The notes under the pieces: model-generated
Databases searched by the model: none
The model's input: only the letters and a program-made list of their open reading frames with translations
Told to the model about the DNA's origin: nothing
Source: Asticcacaulis sp. YBE204
Lineage (GTDB): Bacteria; Pseudomonadota; Alphaproteobacteria; Caulobacterales; Caulobacteraceae
Direction: 5' to 3'
DNA: 64,000 nucleotides
Assembly: GCF_000495855.1 (NCBI RefSeq)
Contig: NZ_AWGF01000001.1
Span: 496,001-560,000 of the forward strand
Part shown: piece after piece, positions 44,002 to 53,900 of the stretch
Numbering within the stretch: the first letter of the stretch is position 1
How the letters are laid out: each line of letters opens with the position of its first letter
Translations under genes and position numbers: made by a program

Positions 44002-45135
44002 CTATCCCCGTAACCGCTTTCCGGCACTCTTGAAGGCGTAAAACGTGCCGTCGAGGCGACTTTTCAGATCGAGCTCAAGGCTGGCCATATGGTCGAGGCG
44101 ACGGGTCAGGCGATCGGTCAGCGAGGCGACGCCCAAGGCTTTTGTACCCTTGGCCGCGAGGTTCGCCACGGCGGCACTGGCGCGTCCGTCGCCGGAATCG
44201 GCGTAGAGCCGCCCGTGCCGGACGACGGTGTGGGTGTTGCAGAAGGCGTTTTTATAATGCTGCTGACCGGTCGACAGGTCGTAGTAACGCACCCCCGCTT
44301 CGCGCAAAGGCTTATGGCATTCGTGCAGGAATATCTGCCCCGGCGAATAGGGGCTGTAGGCGGCATCGAAGGCCGAGACCCACGGATGGGCGCGCTCGTT
44401 CAGGCGTGGGCCGAAGTGCCACAGGATCGGCGTGTCGCCCGCCATCAGGGTAACCAGCATCCCTTCGACGCCTTCATCGGCGGGGGTATCAAACAGGTTG
44501 TGAACGAGGGTCTGTACCCAGTCGGCAGCCAGGAAATCGTGGATGCCGGTCTGCGCCGTCTGGGCGCGCTTGACGGCCAGCATGGCTTCGAAATTGGCGC
44601 GGTCGCGGTCGCCGACGACGAAGCGCACCGGGCCGTGATCGGCCTCCAGCTTGCGGCGCAGGCGGTTGATATTCTTCAGATGTTTCTTTTCGACATTGTT
44701 GATGATCGCGGCTTCATCCAGCGTCAGATCGATGCCGTAGGCGTCTTCCGGCGCGCCGTCGAAGCCATCGAAGGCGCCGTAAGGGTCGATCAGGCCGGCG
44801 ACCTGAAAGGCGCGGATACCGGCCAGCGCCAGCGCTTCTTTGGCTGGGAATGCTGTGTCGGGAAAGCTGATCAGGGTCGTGTAATCGGCGAACGGCGCGC
44901 CGACCGGGCGCGCGAAGCGGTTCGGGCGGCGATGGTGCGGCAGGAAAGCGATGGTTTTGCCGTCGCGGCGGTAGACGGCGACCTTTACGTCGTCGCGGAC
45001 CTTCGCGACGGCAAGCGTAAATTCCGGCGACAGGATCGGCGAGCCGAACGCAAAGGTTTGCGCGGTCATCTCGCGCCAGACGCCGAGGTCGGCGGCGGTC
45101 AGATCGGCGGGGGCAATCAGGTCGCAGGTGATCAT
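44002..45135 (-). CDS. GNAT/FemAB-like acyltransferase (CelD/BcsL type)
   Basis: 377 residues. The C-terminal half has the tandem GNAT/BioF2-like acetyltransferase fold: KKHLKNINRLRRKLEADHGP, then LWHFGPRLNERAHPWVSAFD, SPGQIFLHECHKPLREAG and YYDLSTGQQHYKNAFC. Such proteins modify polysaccharide residues, as Caulobacter HfsK does for holdfast; orthology to HfsK is only a possibility. It is the first gene of a three-gene operon with GT2 and cupin-like genes. Confidence 0.82.
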   Translation of the reverse strand: MITCDLIAPADLTAADLGVWREMTAQTFAFGSPILSPEFTLAVAKVRDDVKVAVYRRDGKTIAFLPHHRRPNRFARPVGAPFADYTTLISFPDTAFPAKEALALAGIRAFQVAGLIDPYGAFDGFDGAPEDAYGIDLTLDEAAIINNVEKKHLKNINRLRRKLEADHGPVRFVVGDRDRANFEAMLAVKRAQTAQTGIHDFLAADWVQTLVHNLFDTPADEGVEGMLVTLMAGDTPILWHFGPRLNERAHPWVSAFDAAYSPYSPGQIFLHECHKPLREAGVRYYDLSTGQQHYKNAFCNTHTVVRHGRLYADSGDGRASAAVANLAAKGTKALGVASLTDRLTRRLDHMASLELDLKSRLDGTFYAFKSAGKRLRG

Positions 45136-45385
45136 CGTGGTTCCGGAAGCGGGGGGCGGAATGGATGGCAGAATCGGAGCCCGCCGTTATTTCGTAAGGG
45201 ACACATTACGGCGAAAGGGTAAATTTTCGGTGGGGCGACAGGGTTAATAATTCACGCAGCGGTATGCCGTGCCCGCGTCTCTTTTGGTTACGTGTAAAAT
45301 TATCGCGTCTTTTTGACAAGGATGCTTGACATGTATGTGGGCATGGATGTAAAGGTTACTTGTCTTAATGTTAAGGGAGGTTGAT

Positions 45386-45598
45386 ATGAAGGGGAAGGAG
45401 ATGCGCCACGAACTGGTGTTCGCGCTCTGGCTCACCTTTGCCAGTCTCAGCACCGGGTTGATGTTCGTGGCGGCGCATCCGGCGCTTGCCGGCTTCAAGC
45501 CGTGGCTGGCCCTGATCGCGGGCGGGTTCGGTGCCATCGTGCTGGGTACGGCCGCACGGTTTCTGATGCGGCGCAAGGGGAATGAGCAAGGGGAATGA
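45386..45598 (+). CDS. Small two-helix membrane protein
   Basis: 70 residues from ATG 45386 after AAGGGAGG. Two transmembrane helices (LVFALWLTFASLSTGLMFVA, WLALIAGGFGAIVLGTAARF) and a basic tail. Its stop overlaps the next gene (ATGA). The 250-bp spacer before it holds two TTGACA motifs 13 bp apart (45313, 45326), candidate promoter or operator elements. It heads a four-gene operon ending in an XRE regulator. Function unknown. Confidence 0.75.
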   Translation: MKGKEMRHELVFALWLTFASLSTGLMFVAAHPALAGFKPWLALIAGGFGAIVLGTAARFLMRRKGNEQGE

Positions 45599-46044
45599 GA
45601 ATGAGAATGAAACATCTGCATAGTTACGCCCGGACAGGCATGACGGTCTTCGTCTGTCTGGCCCTGCTGTTCGGCGGCTTTGTTGGCTACGAGAAAAGCA
45701 GCGGCGGCGACCTGTTCGGCAATGCGCCGTGGGTGATCCCGTTCTTCACGCTGTTTCTGATCATCGGCGGTCTGGGAATCAGCATCCTGTGGTGGCAGGC
45801 GATCGACGAAGCGCAGCGCGAAGCCCACAAATGGGCATGGTACTGGGGCGGATCGAGCGGCATCCTGCTGATTTTGCCGCTGTTTCTGACGGTTCGTTTC
45901 GGCGGCGACGCGGCGATCGAACGGTTCGCGCAAAGCATCGGCATGGGCGGGCATTATTTCGAACTGGGCATGCTCACCGTGCTGGGCCTGACCCTTCTGG
46001 GCTACAGCGTCGCCTGGATCATCTGGTGGATACGGCATAGGTAA
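45595..46044 (+). CDS. Four-helix membrane protein with REAHKWAWYWGG motif
   Basis: 149 residues. The start offers three ATGs in a row; the first overlaps the upstream stop. Transmembrane helices include GMTVFVCLALLFGGFVGY and WVIPFFTLFLIIGGLGISIL. The cytosolic REAHKWAWYWGGS and C-terminal IIWWIRHR are repeated in the next gene. Unknown family. Confidence 0.75.
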   Translation: MRMRMKHLHSYARTGMTVFVCLALLFGGFVGYEKSSGGDLFGNAPWVIPFFTLFLIIGGLGISILWWQAIDEAQREAHKWAWYWGGSSGILLILPLFLTVRFGGDAAIERFAQSIGMGGHYFELGMLTVLGLTLLGYSVAWIIWWIRHR

Positions 46045-46055
46045 GGAACCGTAAA

Positions 46056-46490
46056 ATGGCTAAAAATCTGACACGTATGGTCGTGACGGCGCTGGTCACC
46101 TTCGTCATGGCCGCCTTTCTGCTCGGCGTCTTTGCCGGCTATACCGGGATAGAAAAATCCGAAGCCCTGACACGCTTCAGCTGGGTGCCGCTCATCGCCT
46201 GCACTATCGGCGGATTCATCGGTCTGGGCATCGCCGTCGTCTGGTGGAAACGATCCGATGAGGCGGTGCGCGAAGCGCACAAATGGGCCTGGTACTGGGG
46301 CGGATCGGTCGGGCTGATCGTCCCGGCGGTCATTCTCGGCATGTCGATGCTCGGCATCGAGGTCCTGCCCGACGCCTACGTCGCCTCGACGGGACTGTCG
46401 GGTCCGGCCAGCGGCATCCTGATCACCCTTCTACCCATGTTCGCCGGTTATATCGTGGCGTGGGCGGTGTGGTGGCTGAGGCACAGATGA
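46056..46490 (+). CDS. Four-helix membrane protein, paralogue of the preceding gene
   Basis: 144 residues with AAGGAA before ATG 46056. It shares WWKRSDEAVREAHKWAWYWG and AVWWLRHR with its neighbour and has the same helix pattern. Its TGA overlaps the ATG of the XRE regulator. Unknown function; the pairing of such membrane proteins with a small XRE repressor suggests a stress- or signal-responsive membrane module. Confidence 0.75.
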   Translation: MAKNLTRMVVTALVTFVMAAFLLGVFAGYTGIEKSEALTRFSWVPLIACTIGGFIGLGIAVVWWKRSDEAVREAHKWAWYWGGSVGLIVPAVILGMSMLGIEVLPDAYVASTGLSGPASGILITLLPMFAGYIVAWAVWWLRHR

Positions 46491-46693
46491 GTGAGGATGA
46501 ACTCATGAAAAACCGCCTCAAGGTGCTGCGCGCCGAATACAATCTCTCTCAGGCCGATCTGGCCACGCGATTGGAGGTATCGCGTCAGACGGTCAATGCC
46601 ATAGAAACGGAGAAGTACGATCCCTCCCTGCCGCTGGCCTTCAAGATCGCCTCGGTCTTCGACCTGAAGATCGAAGAGATATTCACACCTTGA
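46487..46693 (+). CDS. Small XRE-family transcriptional regulator
   Basis: 68 residues, almost entirely one HTH_3 domain: LKVLRAEYNLSQADLATRLE, VSRQTVNAIETEKYDPSLPL, AFKIASVFDLKIEEIF. This compact form is a known regulator type commonly encoded beside membrane proteins. ATG 46487 overlaps the upstream stop; ATG 46505 is an alternative. It probably regulates its own operon. Confidence 0.9.
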   Translation: MSEDELMKNRLKVLRAEYNLSQADLATRLEVSRQTVNAIETEKYDPSLPLAFKIASVFDLKIEEIFTP

Positions 46694-46743
46694 TCGGTGT
46701 AAAAATACCGTATCAATTTAAGTCTCAATCGAGGGGAATACCT

Positions 46744-47667
46744 ATGTTCAATCTGAAAAACACCCGCCGGACCATCGTTACCGGCCTTCTGACCGCCGCC
46801 GCGTTTCTGCCGATGGGCTTCGCGGCCCAGGCTAAAGAGCCGTCGAAACCCGCGCCGAAAATGTGGGTCATCAAGGACGCCGACTCGACCATCTATCTCT
46901 ACGGCTCCTTCCATCTGCTCAAGCCCGACACGCAATGGAAGACGCCGGGTCTCGACAAGGTCTTCAACAGCGCCGATACGCTTTACCTCGAAGTCGCCAA
47001 TCTTGACGATCAGCAGGCCGCGATAGCGCTGGTGCAGAAATACGGTGTCGACCCGACGGGCGGCCTTTTGAAGCCTTATACGCCGGAACAGCAGAAACTG
47101 ATCCGCGAGACCTACGCCAAGTACGGCCTGAATATCGATCAGATGCTTATGTACAAGCCGTGGCTGGCCGGCGTGATGCTGACCGTTGCCCAGATGCAAA
47201 AGGCGGGCTTCGACCCGAACGCGGGCGTGGACAAGACCCTGCTGACGGCGGCGCGCGCCAGGAATTTGCCGGTCAAGGGTCTGGAAACGATGGAAGACCA
47301 GATGAAGGTTCTGGCGACCGGTTTGTTCGGTGAAGAATCGACGGCGCTGCTCGATATGGTCAAGGAGGACGCCACGGTAAACGAGACCTTCGGCAAGTTG
47401 CTGACGGCGTGGTCGATCGGCGATGACAAGACTTTGGAAACGCTGCTGGTCGACGAAATGAAGACCAAGACGCCGAAGACCTACGAAGCGGTTCTGGTCA
47501 ATCGCAACCGCAACTGGATCGCGCCGATCAAGGACATCCTCGCCGGATCCGGCACGCAGTTGATCGTCGTTGGCGCCGGGCATCTCGCCGGTCCCGACAG
47601 CGTTCAGAACATGTTGAAAAAGGACGGCGTAAAGGTCGAGGCCTACGACTATCAGGCGGCGCAATAA
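46744..47667 (+). CDS. TraB/GumN family protein
   Basis: 307 residues from ATG 46744 with signal peptide (IVTGLLTAAAFLPMGFAAQA). Family motifs: STIYLYGSFHLLKP at the start, GLETMEDQMK mid-protein and LIVVGAGHLAGPDSV at the end, with conserved His/Glu positions as in GumN and the TIKI/TraB metal-dependent protease-like fold. Exported or lipid-associated in other bacteria; the substrate is unknown. It is followed by a strong terminator. Confidence 0.9.
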   Translation: MFNLKNTRRTIVTGLLTAAAFLPMGFAAQAKEPSKPAPKMWVIKDADSTIYLYGSFHLLKPDTQWKTPGLDKVFNSADTLYLEVANLDDQQAAIALVQKYGVDPTGGLLKPYTPEQQKLIRETYAKYGLNIDQMLMYKPWLAGVMLTVAQMQKAGFDPNAGVDKTLLTAARARNLPVKGLETMEDQMKVLATGLFGEESTALLDMVKEDATVNETFGKLLTAWSIGDDKTLETLLVDEMKTKTPKTYEAVLVNRNRNWIAPIKDILAGSGTQLIVVGAGHLAGPDSVQNMLKKDGVKVEAYDYQAAQ

Positions 47668-47684
47668 GCCGGTTTGAATGATTG

Positions 47685-47721
47685 AAAAACCCGCGTACGG
47701 ATACCCGTGCGCGGGTTTTTT
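47685..47721 (+). terminator. Intrinsic terminator after the TraB/GumN gene
   Basis: AAAACCCGCG...CGCGGGTTTTTT with a short inner stem and T-run. Confidence 0.88.
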
Positions 47722-48204
47722 GTGGCCGGTTAACCGTGATTGTTCGGCACTGGCAACCCCGATCGCATACCCTTCAGGTTGAGCGATGAGGGCCCTTCAT
47801 GCGCGATCAGGTATCTTTTTCTCAGGGCGCGAAACCGAAGTCCCGCAACTGGGGCCGCGATATCGCCCTCGGTCTGGGCATCGGCGTTGCGGTCAGCGCC
47901 TGTGGTTTCGGCGGTGACGATGCTGCGCAAGCGCGGCTTTACCGTCACGCGGGTCGATCGCGTTTAAATCGAACCCTGTCGCTTATTGACATTAGAAGCG
48001 TTTTTATACACAAGGCGCGCCTAAGCATCAGAGCGCTTTCGCTGCCCGAAAACACTCTGATTTTTTGCTGTCGCGCATTTGATTCAAAAACCGCCAGGAC
48101 AGTATTTTGGCACTTTTTGGAATGCGCTCGGAAAGCTTAGATATCTGGTCCCCTCAGTCGTTGCCCGACTTTGGGGATGCTTTCTTTTTAAGGGATTAAC
48201 CCCG
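47722..48204. other. Spacer with a possible small frameshifted gene
   Basis: No secure gene. ATG 47799 is preceded by GAGGG and opens MRDQVSFSQGAKPKSRNWGR followed by a helix IALGLGIGVAVSA; a different frame then gives LRKRGFTVTRVDRV to a stop at 47967. A small membrane protein with one indel near 47915-47930 is possible. The rest, to the argD ATG, shows no coding signal and must hold the argD promoter. Confidence 0.35.
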
Positions 48205-49428
48205 ATGAACACCCCCTCGCCTACCGCTCCCGATGATCACCTGTTCAGCGTCTATGCGCGCGCTCAGGTCGAGGTCGAGCGAGGCGAGGGCGTGCGACTT
48301 TACGCCCGCGACGGGCGGGTGTTTGTCGACATGGTGCAGGGTATCGCCACCAACGGGCTGGGCCACTGCCACCCCAAGCTGGTCGAGACCGTCAAGGCGC
48401 AGGCCGAAAAGCTGTGGCACGTGTCGAACATCTTCCGCATCCCGGATCAGGAGGCCTTGGCCGCGCGTCTGTGCGAGGATTCGTTTGCCGATCAGGTCTT
48501 TTTCACCAATTCCGGCACCGAGGCCGTGGAGTGCGCGCTGAAACTGGCGCGCAAGTACCACGACAGCAAGGGTAACCCTGAGCGAATCGATGTCATCACC
48601 TTTACCGGTGCCTTTCATGGCCGGTCCTATGCGGCGGTGAATGCCGGTGGCAACGAGGCCTATACCAGGGGCTTTGGTCCTAAGCTTCCGGGGTTCGTGC
48701 ATCTGGAGTTCGGCGACCACGAAGCGCTGAAAGCGGCCGCCGCGCGCCCGACCGCAGCCGCTATCCTGATCGAACCGGTTCAGGGTGAGGGCGGGACACG
48801 GGTCGTGCCGGAACCGTGTATGCGTGGCCTGCGCGATCTGTGCGATCAGTACGGCCTGTTGCTGATGGTGGATGAGATCCAGTGCGGCATGGGCCGGACG
48901 GGCAAGCTGTGGGCCTATCAGTGGTCGGGCGTCGAACCCGACGTGCTGATGACCGCCAAGGCGCTGGGGGGCGGCTTCCCCATCGGGGCCTGTCTGGCCA
49001 CGCGCGACGCGGCGTCGGGCATGGTGCCGGGCACGCACGGCTCGACCTTCGGTGGCAACCCGTTCGCCATGGCCGTCGGCCTGACCGCCTATGGCGAGCT
49101 GTCGACGCAAGAGTCGCTCGATCATGTCAATGAGGTGTCCGGCTTTCTGCGTCAGCAATTGCAGGGCCTGAAAGCGGCTTTCCCCGATGTAATCGAGGAT
49201 ATCCGCGGCCGGGGCCTTTTGGTTGGTATGAAGCTCACGCCGAACAACCGCGAAGTGATGGCCTTGGCGCGCGAGAAGGGCCTGCTGATCGCCGGCGGGT
49301 CGGACAACTGCGTCCGTCTGCTGCCACCGCTCAACCTGACCATCGAGGAAGCGCGTGAGGCCTTGGGCCTGCTTGAGCAAACCTTTCAGACGGCGCGCGA
49401 AACCCTGCTTAGCAAGGAGCCGGTCTGA
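48205..49428 (+). CDS. argD: Acetylornithine/succinylornithine aminotransferase
   Basis: 407 residues from ATG 48205. A class III PLP aminotransferase: [40 protein letters not shown] and the PLP lysine in [14 protein letters not shown], with HGSTFGGNP near the end. It converts N-acetylglutamate semialdehyde to N-acetylornithine in arginine synthesis. Its TGA overlaps the argF ATG (TGATG), confirming an argDF operon. Confidence 0.95.
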   Translation: MNTPSPTAPDDHLFSVYARAQVEVERGEGVRLYARDGRVFVDMVQGIATNGLGHCHPKLVETVKAQAEKLWHVSNIFRIPDQEALAARLCEDSFADQVFFTNSGTEAVECALKLARKYHDSKGNPERIDVITFTGAFHGRSYAAVNAGGNEAYTRGFGPKLPGFVHLEFGDHEALKAAAARPTAAAILIEPVQGEGGTRVVPEPCMRGLRDLCDQYGLLLMVDEIQCGMGRTGKLWAYQWSGVEPDVLMTAKALGGGFPIGACLATRDAASGMVPGTHGSTFGGNPFAMAVGLTAYGELSTQESLDHVNEVSGFLRQQLQGLKAAFPDVIEDIRGRGLLVGMKLTPNNREVMALAREKGLLIAGGSDNCVRLLPPLNLTIEEAREALGLLEQTFQTARETLLSKEPV

Positions 49429-50351
49429 TGGTGAAGCATTTCCTCGACATCAATGATCTGAGCGCCGCCGACCTGCGCAGCATCCTCGACGACGCTCATG
49501 CCCGCAAGGCCGCCCGCAAGGGCTGGCCCAAGGGGCGCGTGGACGCCGACGCCCCGGCGCGCGATCGCGTGCTGGCCATGATCTTCGAAAAGAACTCGAC
49601 GCGCACGCGCTTCTCGTTCGACGCGGCGATCCGGCAACTGGGCGGCGACGCCATCATCTCGACGGCGACCGACATGCAACTCGGGCGCGGTGAAACCATC
49701 GAAGACACGGCGAAAGTCCTGTCGCGCATGGTCGACGCGATCATGATCCGCGCCAACCGTCACGACGACGTCCTGCGTCTGGCGCGCACGGCGACGATCC
49801 CGATCATCAACGGTCTGACCGACAAGAGCCATCCGTGCCAGATCCTTGCCGACCTTCAGACCATCGAAGAGCATCGCGGTAACATCAAGGGCAAGACTCT
49901 GGCCTGGGTCGGCGATGGCAACAATGTCTGCGCCTCGTTCATCCACGCGGCGGCGCGCTTCGACTTTACGCTGAACATCGCCTGTCCGGCGGGTTATAAG
50001 CCGTCGAAGGACGACATGGTCTTCGCGTCGGAGAACCGCGCCCGTGTGACGGTGACTCAGGACCCGGAGGCCGCCGTACGCGGAGCTGACGTGGTCATGG
50101 CTGATACCTGGGTGTCGATGGGCGACCTCGATCACGACGAACGCCTTGAGGCCTTCGAGCCATATCAGGTCAATGAGGCCCTGATGGCTTTGGCCAAGCC
50201 CGACGCGCTGTTCCTGCACTGTCTGCCCGCCCACCGCGGGGAGGAGGTGACGGACGGCGTCATAGACGGCCCGCAGTCGGTGGTCTGGGACGAGGCCGAA
50301 AACCGCATTCATGCGCAGAAGGCCGTCTTGGCATGGTGTTTTAGCGCCTGA
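49428..50351 (+). CDS. argF: Ornithine carbamoyltransferase
   Basis: 307 residues. Carbamoyl phosphate site [32 protein letters not shown] and the ornithine site [11 protein letters not shown] are all present. It makes citrulline from ornithine and carbamoyl phosphate. Translationally coupled to argD and followed by a strong terminator. Confidence 0.97.
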   Translation: MVKHFLDINDLSAADLRSILDDAHARKAARKGWPKGRVDADAPARDRVLAMIFEKNSTRTRFSFDAAIRQLGGDAIISTATDMQLGRGETIEDTAKVLSRMVDAIMIRANRHDDVLRLARTATIPIINGLTDKSHPCQILADLQTIEEHRGNIKGKTLAWVGDGNNVCASFIHAAARFDFTLNIACPAGYKPSKDDMVFASENRARVTVTQDPEAAVRGADVVMADTWVSMGDLDHDERLEAFEPYQVNEALMALAKPDALFLHCLPAHRGEEVTDGVIDGPQSVVWDEAENRIHAQKAVLAWCFSA

Positions 50352-50354
50352 TCT

Positions 50355-50386
50355 TTTAACCCCTGACGGTCCCCGTCAGGGGTTTT
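50355..50386 (+). terminator. Intrinsic terminator after argF
   Basis: AACCCCTGACGG/CCGTCAGGGGTT is a perfect 12-bp stem with a three-base loop, followed by TT. Confidence 0.88.
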
Positions 50387-50387
50387 G

Positions 50388-50550
50388 ACTCCCTCCTCCC
50401 TGCTCGCGGGGAGGTGGCCCGAAGGGCCGGAGGGGTAAATCCGAAAGTCTGAATACGCTGAAACGTTTGGCGTTATACCCCTCCACCGCATCGCCTTCGC
50501 TTCGCTCAGTTGTGCGGTCCCCCTCCCCACCTTCGGTAGGGAGGAGATTG
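50388..50550. repeat. Palindromic repeat pair (CCTCCC/GGTGGGGT family)
   Basis: Left arm CTCCCTCCTCCCTG...GGGGAGGTGGCCCGAAGGGC...GGAGGGGTA (50389-50437). Right arm TACCCCTCCACC...GCGGTCCCCCTCCCCACCTT...GGGAGGAG (50476-50549). Same layout as 41880-42057. It lies between argF and a convergent small gene. Confidence 0.78.
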
Positions 50551-50554
50551 ACAC

Positions 50555-50788
50555 TCAATACTGCGCCGGCGGATCGCTCTTCAGGCCCAGCAGGGTCAGG
50601 GCATGGATGATCAGAAAGATCGTCACCGTCGCCGACAGCAGCATGATGAATCGCCACGGCATCAGGCGTGGCTTTTCCGAGCGGAAATCGTGCGGGCGGG
50701 CGCCCAGCCAGCCGGACACGGCGGTCAGCACAACGAAGCCACAGAGGCACATAAGCGTAAGCGGTAAAGTCATATCCATTTTCGCCAT
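50555..50788 (-). CDS. Small two-helix membrane protein
   Basis: 77 residues from ATG 50788. Helices TLPLTLMCLCGFVVLTAVSG and FIMLLSATVTIFLIIHALTL with a basic loop. The frame extends upstream without an ATG, but the hydrophobic protein clearly starts here. No recognised family. It is divergent from podJ. Confidence 0.7.
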   Translation of the reverse strand: MAKMDMTLPLTLMCLCGFVVLTAVSGWLGARPHDFRSEKPRLMPWRFIMLLSATVTIFLIIHALTLLGLKSDPPAQY

Positions 50789-50832
50789 ATGGGGCAGGGG
50801 ATAAGTTTTCGGCAAGCCCCGTCGCGCATTTT

Positions 50833-50841
50833 TGTGGATAA
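50833..50841 (-). promoter_or_regulatory. Perfect DnaA box upstream of podJ
   Basis: TGTGGATAA, the reverse complement of TTATCCACA, lies 155 bp before the podJ start. A weaker TTTCCACA is at 50893-50900. DnaA activates podJ in Caulobacter crescentus. Confidence 0.65.
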
Positions 50842-50874
50842 GGCCGCACCCTTTTGATTTTTCGCGCAAAACGC

Positions 50875-50993
50875 GATTCAAGAACGTTGCTCTTTCCACA
50901 GAAGAATGATGTTACCCCAGATATTGGGGTTAACAAAAGGTTTACACCCCAGATAATGAGTATTAGCCTTTCGGAAAGGTGAATAGGGGATTC
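50875..50993. promoter_or_regulatory. Two GANTC sites upstream of podJ
   Basis: GATTC at 50875-50879 and GATTC at 50989-50993, the second three bases before the ATG. CcrM/GcrA control of podJ is known in Caulobacter. Confidence 0.5.
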
Positions 50994-50995
50994 GT

Positions 50996-53900
50996 ATGAC
51001 CGGCGGCACGCCCTGGAGCGTTAAGGGTATCGATTCGAAGGCGCGTGAAGTCGCCAAGGACTTGGCGCGCCGGTCGGGCATGACCCTCGGCGAGTGGTTA
51101 AATCATACCATTCTGCAAGGCGAGGACGTCGAGGCGGTGATTCGCCGCGAGCGTCAGAAGGCCAAAAGTACGCCCCGTGAACGTCGTCCGGTCGAACCTG
51201 TTTACGACGAAGACGATCTTTATGCAGAGGACGATTACGCGCCGCAAGTCGCCCGCCCGGCGCCGCGTTATGACGCGCCCCGATACGACGCTCGTCCGTC
51301 GCGCCCGGCGCCGTTTTCGCTGGCCGCGCAACGTGACGCTCGCCGCCCCACCGCCGATGCCTATTACGATGAGCCCCGTCCGGCGCGTGAGTCGGCTGAG
51401 TTAGGCCGCGTGACGCGCGTACTGGAAAGTCTCGGCACCCGTATCGAATCGTCCGAAACCCGTTCGGCCTCCGCCGTGCGCGGCGTTTCGCAGGCCGTCG
51501 AAGCCTTGCTCAACCGTCTGGAACGCTCCGAATCCGCGATTGCCGAAACCCTCGCCGAAAGCGAAGGGCGTCTGGAAGAGCGACTCGGTGAACGCCTGGG
51601 CGAGCGCCTCAACGGTCAGACCCGTCACGTCCTCGATACGGTCAGTTCCGCCTCGGAGCGTCTGGCGCAGGCCGAGGACGAACAGGCGGCTCTGGCCGAA
51701 CGCCTCTATAATGCCGAACGCGTCGTCGATGCGCAGGCCGAGCGTCTGGAGGGCCTGTCGGGCCACCTGCGCGACGAACGCGAACGCGTGGCGCGGCTTG
51801 AGGCCGACCTGAAGGCCTCGCCGGTCAAGGACACGGTTCAGGCCGTCGAAGGCGCTTTGGGTAAGCTGGCCAACCAGTTGTATGAAAACGACGCCCGTTC
51901 GCGCGACACCATCAAGGACGTGCGCGGCGACATGGTCAACCTGTCGCACCGTCTGGCCCAGATGGAGATGAAGGACCACGACGCAGCGGCGCAACAGATG
52001 GTCGATCGCGTCGTCTCGCAACTGTCCAAGCGCCTCGAAGCCGCCGAGGCTCAGACCGCCACGGCCATCCGCACGCTGGAACAGGCCTTCGCTTCGCTCG
52101 ACGCGCGCCTGCTGCGGTCAGAAGAGCGCGGCGACGTCACCGATCCGGAAAGCGTCCATTCCCTGACGCGCCTGACCGCCGACCTGACGCGTCGCGTCGA
52201 GGAATCGCGCTACGAAGTCATGCGCGCGCTGGAAACCTCGACGCGCGCCAACCTCGATCAAACCGTGTCGCTGCTCAATACACGACTGGGCGAGGCCGAG
52301 GCCCGTTCGGCTCAGGCCATCGAGACGCTGGGTCAGGACGTGCTGAAAATCGCCGATAACCTCAATCGCAGGATGACGGGTGTGGTGCAGTCGAGTGAAG
52401 ACGCGGCCTCACGCACCTCGGCCGAGGTGCGCCGCCTGAGTGAAACTCTGGACGGGCGTTTTGAAACCGCCGATCAGTCCCACGCCCGCGCGCTGGAGCG
52501 TCTGAGCGGTGAGATCGCCCGCATCTCCGAACGCCTGACGCAGAAGGTCGCCGAGACGGAGCGCCGCACGGCGCAGGTGCTGCAAGGCGTCGGCGAGGAA
52601 CTCGATACGCGCCATCAGCGCGTCAATACCGACATCGCCGACCGCATCCGTCAGAGCGAGGAGCGCACGCAAAAGCTGCTCGACGAGGCGCGCAGCAAGA
52701 TCGATTCGCGCATCGGTCAGGTCCAGACCCAGACCCTGTTGCAGGAGGCGGCACGCCCGTCCCTGCGCAAGGCGGTGGTCGATGACATGCCGAATCCGTT
52801 CCCGGCAGCAACCACCGAACTGCAACAAAAGCCGTTCGGCGCGTTCGAACACGGCTTCGATGAGGTCGCGGAAGAACCCGCGCCGGTCGCCGCACCGGAA
52901 CCCGTGGCCGCCAAACCGGCGCCCAAGGCGCCGATATCGGAAGACGACGATATCGACCTTACGGGTCGTCTGCTGAGTTCGGCGCTCGATTTCGGCGACG
53001 ATCCGTTCGCGGATGCGCCCGCGCCGGAACCGCGTAAAACGCCGGACGCTTTCGATGCCGGTCGCAAGCCGGATGTCGATCCGTTCGACGACGATGATGA
53101 CTTTGACGGCGGCGTAGCGGAACTGGCCATGCAGGCGCCCCTGACGCCGCGCCCGACTCCGCGTAACGAAACCTTGAACGATCCGTTCGCCGATATGGCG
53201 GACGATCTCGACCCGTTTGCCGACGTCGATGCCTCGCGCAAGGTGTCGCCGGCGCGCGCCGACGCGCCGAAAAACGATGTCTTCGATGCGCCCTTTGACG
53301 AGCCGGCTTCGCGTCCGGCCTTCGAGGATGGCGGCGTATCGATGTCGACCCGCGATGCGCTCGCGGCGGCGCGAGCGGCCGTGCGCGCCTCGGTCGAGGG
53401 GAACACCTCTGACAAGAAGCCGCTGGGCGGCCTCAAGCTCGGCATGTCGCGGACCAAGGACGCCAAACCCGTCAAAGAGAAACCGGCCAAGGAAAAGGGC
53501 AAGACCCTGCTCAACGCCTTCAAGGCTTCGTCGGTGGCCGTGGTCCTGACCGCGGGCGTCGTCGGCGGTTACATGCTGGTCCGCGACGGTGCGGCGGATA
53601 AGCCTGCCACGGCGGCACCGGTCCTGGCCACGGCGGTGGCGACCGCCCCGACGGCGCAGGACCTGACCCGCATGAAGGCCATGTACGACGCGGCGTCGAT
53701 CGCGCTCAAGGCCAACGATCCGAAGGGCGTCGAGGCGCTGCGCACGGTTGCCGACATGGGCTACCCTCAGGCGCAGTTCGACCTCAGCGTGCTCTACGAC
53801 AAGGGGACCGAAGGCCTGATCGCCGCCGATAAGGCGCAGGCCCGTCGCTGGGTCGAGCGCGCGGCGCAGGGCGGTGTGCCGGAGGCCATGTATAATCTCG

